Source: Nocardioides dongkuii
GTDB lineage: Bacteria > Actinomycetota > Actinomycetes > Propionibacteriales > Nocardioidaceae
NCBI RefSeq assembly: GCF_014127485.1
Contig: NZ_CP059903.1
Coordinates: forward strand, 3,904,001-3,968,000
Direction: 5' to 3'
DNA: 64,000 bases
A program made the position numbers and the translations under genes. Below are positions 37,042 to 43,015 of this stretch, in pieces; position 1 is the stretch's first letter; every line of letters starts with the position of its first letter. The notes under the pieces are model-generated. The model worked only from the letters and a program-made list of their open reading frames with translations, did no database searches and was not told the DNA's origin.

Positions 37042-38199
37042 ATGAGCGACAACATCATGGTGCGCGAGCGCGCCGACGTCGGGTCGTACGACGACATCGC
37101 CGCGGCCGCCGTCCGCACCACCGGCCTGACCGAGATGGGCGGCACCGAGCACGAGGAGGGGCTGCGCACCCTGGTCGAGGACCTCGCCTCCCCGGAGGCC
37201 GGCCTGACCCCGCGCGGCAACTACTTCCAGCGCTCGGAGGTCAAGAGCGCGCTGGTGGGCCGGCTGCTCACCCAGGCGCGCTTCGACGAGCTGCCGCAGC
37301 ACCTCGACGTGCCCATCGAGCGGCCGGTGTTCGTGATGGGCCTGCCCCGCACCGGCACCACCGCGCTGCACCGGCTGCTGCACGCCGACCCGATGGCGCA
37401 GGGGCTGGAGATGTGGCTGACCCAGCTGCCGCAGCCGCGGCCGCCGCGCGAGACCTGGGAGGCGGACCCGATCTTCCAGGCGATGCAGCAGGGGTTCGCC
37501 GCGCACCACGTGGAGAGCCCGGAGTTCATGGGGATCCACTACATGGACGCCACCACCGTCGAGGAGTGCTGGCGGGTGCTGCGCCAGACCGGCAAGTCCA
37601 ACTCCTACGAGTCGCTGGCCCACGTGCCGCGCTACACCGAGTGGCTCGCCCGGCAGGACTGGACCGACGCCTACGAGCGGCACCGCCGCAACCTGCAGCT
37701 GATCGGCATGAACGACCCCGAGAAGCGCTGGGTGCTGAAGAACCCCTCGCACATGACCGCGCTGGACGCGCTGATGGCGGTCTACCCCGACGCGCTGGTC
37801 GTCTACACGCACCGCGACCCGGTCGTCTGCATCGCCTCGTCCTGCTCGCTGTCGGCCGAGACCACCGACGGCCACAGCACGACGTACGTCGGCGGCGTGA
37901 TCGGGCAGACCCAGCTCGACCTGTGGTCGCGGGCCTACCACTCCTTCCACGACGCGCGGCCGGCGTACGACGCGGCGCAGTTCGCCGACGTTGCCTTCTC
38001 CGACCTGCGCGCCGACCCGATCGGCGTCACCCGCGGGATCTACGAGCAGTTCGGGCTGGACTGGAACCCCGAGGCGCAGGCCGCGGTCGCCGAGATCGAC
38101 CGCGAGTCCAAGGAGGGCAAGGCCGCGCCCTCGCACCGGTACTCCCTGGAGGACTACGGCCTCACCGAGGACCAGGTGCGCGCCGCCTTCGACCGGTAG
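37042..38199 (+). CDS. Sulfotransferase family protein
   Basis: 385-residue sulfotransferase-fold protein. The PAPS 5'-phosphosulfate loop is V-F-V-M-G-L-P-R-T-G-T-T at about residues 95-106. A 3'-phosphate-type segment, V-V-Y-T-H-R-D-P-V-V-C-I-A-S-S, lies near 253-267. It may sulfonate a hydroxylated lipid or steroid-like acceptor, or be a catalytically divergent relative. It follows the SDR gene by 11 bp and closes the LLM-DUF1214-SDR operon, suggesting action on an alcohol made or used by those enzymes. Substrate unknown. Confidence 0.87.
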   Translation: MSDNIMVRERADVGSYDDIAAAAVRTTGLTEMGGTEHEEGLRTLVEDLASPEAGLTPRGNYFQRSEVKSALVGRLLTQARFDELPQHLDVPIERPVFVMGLPRTGTTALHRLLHADPMAQGLEMWLTQLPQPRPPRETWEADPIFQAMQQGFAAHHVESPEFMGIHYMDATTVEECWRVLRQTGKSNSYESLAHVPRYTEWLARQDWTDAYERHRRNLQLIGMNDPEKRWVLKNPSHMTALDALMAVYPDALVVYTHRDPVVCIASSCSLSAETTDGHSTTYVGGVIGQTQLDLWSRAYHSFHDARPAYDAAQFADVAFSDLRADPIGVTRGIYEQFGLDWNPEAQAAVAEIDRESKEGKAAPSHRYSLEDYGLTEDQVRAAFDR

Positions 38200-38288
38200 T
38201 CGTCCACCGGTCGCCCCCGGGCGACCCTCGTCCACAGGCGGACCGCCGACCGGTGCCGCGCGGGGGTCCTCGGGTGATGACTGGACCC

Positions 38289-38732
38289 ATGACGAGACTC
38301 CGCGACCTGACCATCAGCCTGCCCCCGCGCTGGCGACGCCGCTCCGACCCCGACCACGGGCTGCTCCTCCAGGCGCGTGCCCCCGGCACGCCCCCCAGCG
38401 GCACCCGCCCCGAGCTGGTGCTGCGGTGCACGGTCGTCGACGGCGACCTCGACGCGTGGCGCGCCACCGCGCTCGACGAGCTGCGGAAGCGGCTGGACGA
38501 CTTCGACCTGGAGGACGAGGACGCCTTCGAGCTCGAGGGCCGGCCGGTGCACTACGCCCGGTTCTCGCACCGCCACGGCCTCGCGGCGCTGATCAGCGAG
38601 CAGTGGTCCTGGCTGCTCGGCACGACCGGGCTGACCCTCACCGGCACGGTGGCGCGGGAGGACTACGCCGACTGGTGCGAGGTCTTCGAGGCGGTCGCGG
38701 CCACGCTCGAGCCCGACCCGAGGGCCGCCTGA
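38289..38732 (+). CDS. Hypothetical protein
   Basis: 147-residue cytoplasmic-looking protein without a family I recognise with confidence. The pattern (basic start L-P-P-R-W-R-R-R, alternating strands P-E-L-V-L-R-C-T-V-V, an acidic central helix, then G-L-T-L-T-G-T-V) is like small alpha/beta proteins of the LpqN/DUF1795 sort. That is only a suggestion. ATG at 38289 is used; GTG at 38274 and ATG at 38277 are in frame and possible. The stop overlaps the next gene (TGATG). Confidence 0.6.
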   Translation: MTRLRDLTISLPPRWRRRSDPDHGLLLQARAPGTPPSGTRPELVLRCTVVDGDLDAWRATALDELRKRLDDFDLEDEDAFELEGRPVHYARFSHRHGLAALISEQWSWLLGTTGLTLTGTVAREDYADWCEVFEAVAATLEPDPRAA

Positions 38733-38998
38733 TGCGCGCGCCGGCCCTCGCCGCGGCCGCCGCCCTCGCCCTCTCGCTGCTCGCCGCCGTGCCGGCCGCG
38801 CCCGCCGCGGCGTACGGCGGCTGGCGCGAGATGCTCCAGCCCGGCAACGCCCGGCCGTGCCGCTACGAGGACTCCCGCCTCTGCGTCTGGGACGCCCGCC
38901 ACCGCGGCAACGGGCGGGGGCACTCCTTCGCCGCCGACCGCCGCGGCCGGGTGCACCCGATCTCCCACCGCACCGCCCACCGGGCCCTGCACGGCTGA
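38732..38998 (+). CDS. Small secreted hypothetical protein
   Basis: 88-residue protein with a clear Sec signal peptide, hydrophobic at residues 4-22 with probable cleavage after A-A-A near residue 27. The short mature part has two cysteines (C-R-Y-E-D-S-R-L-C) that could form a disulfide, then a basic His/Arg-rich end. Unknown function. It begins inside the stop of the preceding gene (TGATG), suggesting co-expression. Confidence 0.65.
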   Translation: MRAPALAAAAALALSLLAAVPAAPAAAYGGWREMLQPGNARPCRYEDSRLCVWDARHRGNGRGHSFAADRRGRVHPISHRTAHRALHG

Positions 38999-39050
38999 CC
39001 TGCACGGCTGCCCGGTCGCGGACGACGGCGGTCCACGCCAGGGTGGAGCC

Positions 39051-39536
39051 ATGACCGACACGCTCGAGCCCCTGCGCGACCTCCTGCTGACGGCGGCCGT
39101 CGTCCTCGGCGCCCTGCAGGCCGGCACCTACTACACCTGGGCCAGCGGGGTGATGCCCGGACTGGCGCGGGTCGACGACCGCACGTTCGTGCACGCGATG
39201 CAGCAGGTCAACGTCGCGATCGTGAACCCGGTCTTCCTGGCGAGCTTCGTCGGCGCCCCGGTGGTGGCCGCGCTCGCCGTCCCGGCGACGACGGGCACGG
39301 CGCGCGCGTGGGTCGCCGCCGGCGCCGCCCTGGCCGCTGCGACGGTCGTGGTCACCGGCGCGCGCAACATCCCGCTGAACAACGCCCTCGACGCGGCCGG
39401 ACCGGTCCACGAGGCCGCCGACCTCGCCGACGTGCGCCGGGGCTTCGAGGCGCCCTGGCGGCGGTGGAACGTCGTGCGCGCGCTCACCTCGACCGCGTCG
39501 GTCGGCTGCCTCGCCTGGGCCGCCACGCTGGTCTGA
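39051..39536 (+). CDS. DUF1772 membrane protein (anthrone-oxygenase-like)
   Basis: 161-residue integral membrane protein with about four helices. The DUF1772 features are A-G-T-Y-Y-T-W-A-S-G-V-M-P-G-L near residue 25, an N-P-V-F segment, and the C-terminal W-R-R-W-N-V-V-R-A-L. Fungal relatives are anthrone oxygenases, but bacterial ones are mostly uncharacterised. Possible gem-dimer or cofactor-free oxidase roles are speculative. It converges on the hydrolase gene with a large inverted repeat between them. Confidence 0.85.
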   Translation: MTDTLEPLRDLLLTAAVVLGALQAGTYYTWASGVMPGLARVDDRTFVHAMQQVNVAIVNPVFLASFVGAPVVAALAVPATTGTARAWVAAGAALAAATVVVTGARNIPLNNALDAAGPVHEAADLADVRRGFEAPWRRWNVVRALTSTASVGCLAWAATLV

Positions 39537-39570
39537 TCGGCGACCAGGCCAGCGTCCGTGGGCGGCGCGT

Positions 39571-39648
39571 CAGCTGTAACGCGGTGTCCGCGACTGTTCT
39601 GCGGCGTCGCAGCACCGCGGAACAGCGCTGGACACCGCGTTACAGCTG
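39571..39648. repeat. Long inverted repeat between convergent genes
   Basis: Perfect 19-bp arms (39571-39589 and 39630-39648, CAGCTGTAACGCGGTGTCC and complement), continued inward by imperfect arms around GTTCTGCGG/CCGCGGAAC. The right arm contains the last two codons and the TAA stop of the minus-strand hydrolase gene. It may act as a two-way terminator. It lacks U-tracts and looks like a dispersed palindrome. Confidence 0.75.
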
Positions 39649-40545
39649 CGGGCGGCCGCCGCCGAGGTGCCGGGTGAGGAAGTCGACCTGGTGGGTCAGG
39701 GCCGGCTCGAACCAGTCCTTGCCGGGATAGACGTCGAAGTGGTCGCAGGGGTAGTGGCGCACCTCGGCGCGCGCGTCGAAGGCGGCCTTGGCGGCGGCGT
39801 GCGGCGGCGCGCTGCGGTCGAAGTCGGCGATCTGCACCAGCATCGGGGCCCGGACGTGCGCGGCCTGCTTGGCCGGGCGGTGGCCGCCGAGCTCGAGCCC
39901 GACCGCCGCGTCGATCTCGTTGCGCCAGGTCGGCCCGGCGATGGCGAGGTAGTCCTCGAGGCAGCCCTCGAGCGTCAGCGCGCCGAGCTCCCCGGGGCGG
40001 GCGACGACCGGCATCATCACCGGCGAGGCGACCCGGCTGCGGACGCCGGCCAGGGTGGAGCGCAGCATCGCGGAGGGCTTGTGGTGCGCCATCGCGTGCC
40101 GGCCGGCGGCCAGCCCGTCGACGAGCGGGGTCAGCGAGACGACCGCGGCGACGTCGTCGCGGTGGGCGGCCGCGGCGAGCACGTGCCCGCCGGCGAGCGA
40201 GACGCCCCACAGGACCAGCCGCTGGGGGTCGACGCCGGGGAGGCGGGCGGCGGTGGTCATGGCCGCGCGGTAGTCCTCGAGCTGCCCGGCCATCGACACC
40301 ACCTGGCGGGGCGAGCCGCCGGACGCGCCGAAGCCGCGGTAGTCGAAGGCGAGCACGTCGAGGCCCGCCTTGGCCAGGCCGACCGCGAACGGCTCCAGCC
40401 CGGAGTCCTTGGTGCCGGCCAGCCCGTGCGCCATCACGACGACAGGACGGCCCGCCTCGGTGGCGAGCTCGTCGCCGGCGCCGGAGAAGTGCCAGGCGTC
40501 GCACGTGGCGTCGCCGGAGGTGAAGGTGACGGACTCGTAGGTCAT
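39640..40545 (-). CDS. Alpha/beta hydrolase
   Basis: 301-residue alpha/beta hydrolase. The oxyanion region is M-A-H-G-L-A-G-T-K, the nucleophile elbow G-V-S-L-A-G-G at about 115, and the late His lies in Y-P-C-D-H-F-D-V-Y. Start ATG at 40545 in an ATGA overlap with the TetR gene. As third gene of an FMO-TetR-hydrolase operon, it plausibly hydrolyses the ester or lactone produced if the flavin monooxygenase works as a Baeyer-Villiger enzyme. The last codons (Q-L-stop) fall in a palindrome, so the C-terminus may have been set by that element. Confidence 0.88.
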   Translation of the reverse strand: MTYESVTFTSGDATCDAWHFSGAGDELATEAGRPVVVMAHGLAGTKDSGLEPFAVGLAKAGLDVLAFDYRGFGASGGSPRQVVSMAGQLEDYRAAMTTAARLPGVDPQRLVLWGVSLAGGHVLAAAAHRDDVAAVVSLTPLVDGLAAGRHAMAHHKPSAMLRSTLAGVRSRVASPVMMPVVARPGELGALTLEGCLEDYLAIAGPTWRNEIDAAVGLELGGHRPAKQAAHVRAPMLVQIADFDRSAPPHAAAKAAFDARAEVRHYPCDHFDVYPGKDWFEPALTHQVDFLTRHLGGGRPQL

Positions 40546-41153
40546 GAGGTGCTCCCGTAGATGCTGCTCAGCCAGAGGTGCACGACGGCGTCGACGTGGG
40601 TCTCCCAGTCGAAGTCGTCGCGGTCGCCCGGAGCGCGGACCAGCCGCTCGAGGGCCCGGTCGTTGACGTCCATCAGCGCGGTCGCGATCGCCAGCGCGGG
40701 CGGGCCGTCGGACTGCTGGTGCGCGACGCGCTCGGCGTCGATCACCGCCGCGACGACCTCGATGAACCTCGCGATGTGGGTGTTCCACCGCTCGCGGGCC
40801 GCGGCGCTGGTCGCCCGCGCCTCAAGCATCGCGCGGTAGACGTGCGGCCGGCTGCTCCAGCCCTCGAAGACCGAGCGGATGGCGGTCGCGGTGCGGTCGC
40901 GCATCGACCCCTCGCCGCCGAGCAGGTCGGCGGCGCCCCACGCCTCGTCGTACATGTCGTCCATCAGCGCGGCCACGGCGGCGGCCTTGTTGTCGAAGTA
41001 GAAGTAGAACGCCGAGCGGGTCACGCCGGCGCGACGGGAGAGGTCGGCGACGTTGATGTCCTCCAGCCGCGCCGCCGGCCCGGCCTCGCGGAGCTGCTCG
41101 TCGAGCGCGGCGAGCAGGGCCGAACGGCGCCGGTCGCCGCGCGTGACGCTCAT
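40542..41153 (-). CDS. TetR-family transcriptional regulator
   Basis: 203-residue TetR regulator. The HTH is at residues 25-60 (I-N-V-A-D-L-S-R-R-A-G-V-T-R-S-A-F-Y-F-Y-F-D-N-K), with a helical ligand domain behind it. It sits between the flavin monooxygenase and hydrolase genes with 4-nt overlaps on both sides (ATGA), so it must be co-expressed with them. The palindrome GTTGAC-ACGC-GTCAAC over the operon's -35 (42527-42542) is the probable target, giving negative autoregulation relieved by the pathway substrate. Confidence 0.92.
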   Translation of the reverse strand: MSVTRGDRRRSALLAALDEQLREAGPAARLEDINVADLSRRAGVTRSAFYFYFDNKAAAVAALMDDMYDEAWGAADLLGGEGSMRDRTATAIRSVFEGWSSRPHVYRAMLEARATSAAARERWNTHIARFIEVVAAVIDAERVAHQQSDGPPALAIATALMDVNDRALERLVRAPGDRDDFDWETHVDAVVHLWLSSIYGSTS

Positions 41154-42505
41154 GCGCGGTGCGCCAGCACCGGGGCGCCCTGGCGCTCGGCCCGGGCCCG
41201 GCCCGCGGGGATCTCGCGGGTGCGCAGGTCGTGCTCGTAGACGAAGTAGTCGAGCTGGTGGGTGTGCCGCGGCCGGTGCAGCATGTGCCCGGTGTAGAGC
41301 TCCATGTCGGCGTCGATCACCCGCTCCATCTCTGCGGCGTCCGGCGGTGCGTAGCGGCCGATGGCGTAGGCACCCAGGAGTCGGGCCTGGCTCTCCACGA
41401 AGGGGAAGAGCGTGGGCGTCGCCTGGGCGAACCCCATGAACACCAGGTCCTCCATGCCGGGCTTGAACATCCGCTTGTAGAGCCGGATGTTGTTCTCCGG
41501 GGCGCTGATGAAGCCGGGGTCGAAGAACGGGAAGGTGATGTTGTAGCCGGTGGCGTAGATGATCACGTCGAAGTCGGCGCTGGTGCCGTCCTCGAAGTGC
41601 ACGGTCTCGCCGTCGAGCCGGGCCACGTCGCCCTTCGGCGTCACGTCGCCGGACTTCAGGCGCAGCGGCAGCTCGCCGGACTGGGTGGGGTGGGCCTCGA
41701 AGAACTTGTGGTTGGGCTTCGGCAGCCCGTAGAGCGTCGGGTCGGAGGCGGTGAACCGCTGGCCCCACTGGGCGACCTTGCGCTGCCAGCTCAGCGGCAG
41801 GTGCGGGTTGGTGCGGTAGTTCATGTCGGCGGCCTTGCCGTACATCAGCTTCGGCACGATCCAGGCGCTGCTGCGCGTCGACAGCGTCACCGTGTTGCGC
41901 AGCGACCGCTGGGAGAGCTCGACGGTGATGTCGGCGGCGCTGTTGCCGAGCCCGACCACGAGGATCCGCTTGTCCATCAGGTCCAGCGGGTTCCACGGGT
42001 CGATGTAGTGGTGGGAGTGGATCGACTGGCCGGTGAACTCGCCCGGGAACTCCGCGGTGCGCGGGTCCCAGTGGTGGCCGTTGGCGACGACCAGCAGGTC
42101 GAAGCGGCGTACGTCGCCGGCGTGGTCGGTCAGCTCCCAGCCCCCGCCGGGCAGCCGCTCCGCGTGCTGCACGCCGTTCTCGAACTCGATGTGCTCGCGC
42201 AGGCCGAACGTGTCGGCGTAGGCGTCGAGGTAGTCCTTGATCAGGGTGTGGTGCGGGAAGTCCGGGTAGTCGTCGGGCATCGGGAAGTCCCGGAACGACA
42301 GCTGGTGCTTCGAGGTGTCGATGTGCAGCGACTGGTAGGCGCTGCTGTGGCCGTTGGGGTTGCCGAACGCCCAGTTGCCGCCGACCCGGTCCGAGGACTC
42401 GAAGCAGGTGTACGGCACGCCGTAGTCGTGGAGCATCTTGCCGGCCGTGAGCCCGCTGATACCGGCGCCGATGACGGCGGTCCGCGGAAGGGTGGGTGCA
42501 GCCAT
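41150..42505 (-). CDS. Flavin-containing monooxygenase
   Basis: 451-residue class B flavoprotein monooxygenase. FAD motif G-A-G-I-S-G-L-T-A-G is near residue 12, the FMO fingerprint F-T-G-Q-S-I-H-S-H-H-Y near 155-165, and NADPH motif G-L-G-N-S-A-A-D near 182. This combination marks FMO/Baeyer-Villiger-type oxygenation of ketones, amines or sulfides. The ATG at 42505 follows the -10 TAGCGT by exactly 7 nt, so I reject a longer reading frame that starts upstream of the promoter. First gene of the FMO-TetR-hydrolase operon. Confidence 0.92.
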   Translation of the reverse strand: MAAPTLPRTAVIGAGISGLTAGKMLHDYGVPYTCFESSDRVGGNWAFGNPNGHSSAYQSLHIDTSKHQLSFRDFPMPDDYPDFPHHTLIKDYLDAYADTFGLREHIEFENGVQHAERLPGGGWELTDHAGDVRRFDLLVVANGHHWDPRTAEFPGEFTGQSIHSHHYIDPWNPLDLMDKRILVVGLGNSAADITVELSQRSLRNTVTLSTRSSAWIVPKLMYGKAADMNYRTNPHLPLSWQRKVAQWGQRFTASDPTLYGLPKPNHKFFEAHPTQSGELPLRLKSGDVTPKGDVARLDGETVHFEDGTSADFDVIIYATGYNITFPFFDPGFISAPENNIRLYKRMFKPGMEDLVFMGFAQATPTLFPFVESQARLLGAYAIGRYAPPDAAEMERVIDADMELYTGHMLHRPRHTHQLDYFVYEHDLRTREIPAGRARAERQGAPVLAHRA

Positions 42506-42512
42506 GGCCGCG

Positions 42513-42542
42513 ACGCTAGGGCAGGAGTTGACACGCGTCAAC
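42513..42542 (-). promoter_or_regulatory. Promoter and TetR-type operator of the FMO operon
   Basis: On the minus strand: -35 TTGACG (42536-42541), 17-nt spacer, -10 TAGCGT (42513-42518), then 7 nt to the ATG, which makes a leaderless message. The palindrome GTTGACACGCGTCAAC (42527-42542) covers the -35. Confidence 0.65.
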
Positions 42543-42577
42543 AGACGCGCCGGATCCGTGGTCGCCGGGCCCGGACG

Positions 42578-42615
42578 CACGACTGCCCGCCACCGTGCGG
42601 TGGCGGGCAGTCGTG
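42578..42615. terminator. Strong hairpin downstream of the GlsB-type gene
   Basis: Perfect 18-bp stem (42578-42595 with 42598-42615) and a 2-nt loop, starting 22 bp beyond the stop of the minus-strand gene. It has no U-tract, but its position between that gene and the next promoter fits a terminator. Confidence 0.6.
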
Positions 42616-42637
42616 TGGCGCGACGTGGTGTGAGGTG

Positions 42638-42925
42638 TCAGTGGTTGGCGCGAGTGCGACCGCTGCCGGCATTGCGGCCGGTCACGGTCGACGCGATGAT
42701 CACCAGCACGGCGGCGCAGACGATCGCGACGATCCACCGCACCCAGTCGATGCCGTTCGAGCCGTCTCCACCGAAGGCCGAGTACACGAACCAACCGAGG
42801 ATGACACCCCCGATGCCGCAGAGAATGGTGAGCCAGATCGGAATGTTGTCCTTGTCGCCCGGGGCGACGAACTTACCGAGCAGCCCGATGATGATGCCAG
42901 CGATGATGACGCCGATGATCTCCAT
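42638..42925 (-). CDS. GlsB/YeaQ/YmgE-family stress membrane protein
   Basis: 95-residue membrane protein of the transglycosylase-associated (YeaQ/YmgE) family. It has three hydrophobic helices with the Gly-rich motifs G-V-I-I-A-G-I-I-I-G-L-L-G-K and C-G-I-G-G-V-I-L-G-W, then a short basic tail. These small proteins are induced by envelope or general stress; their mechanism is unknown. A ribosome site (GGAGGCACGAC before the ATG) supports the start. Confidence 0.92.
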   Translation of the reverse strand: MEIIGVIIAGIIIGLLGKFVAPGDKDNIPIWLTILCGIGGVILGWFVYSAFGGDGSNGIDWVRWIVAIVCAAVLVIIASTVTGRNAGSGRTRANH

Positions 42926-43015
42926 GTCGTGCCTCCTTCAGGGTTGCCGCGGTCGCGGCACCCTGGTCAGGTAACCGCTGCGTCACCACTTCATGCGGAG
43001 TCCTGCGTCACGTCG

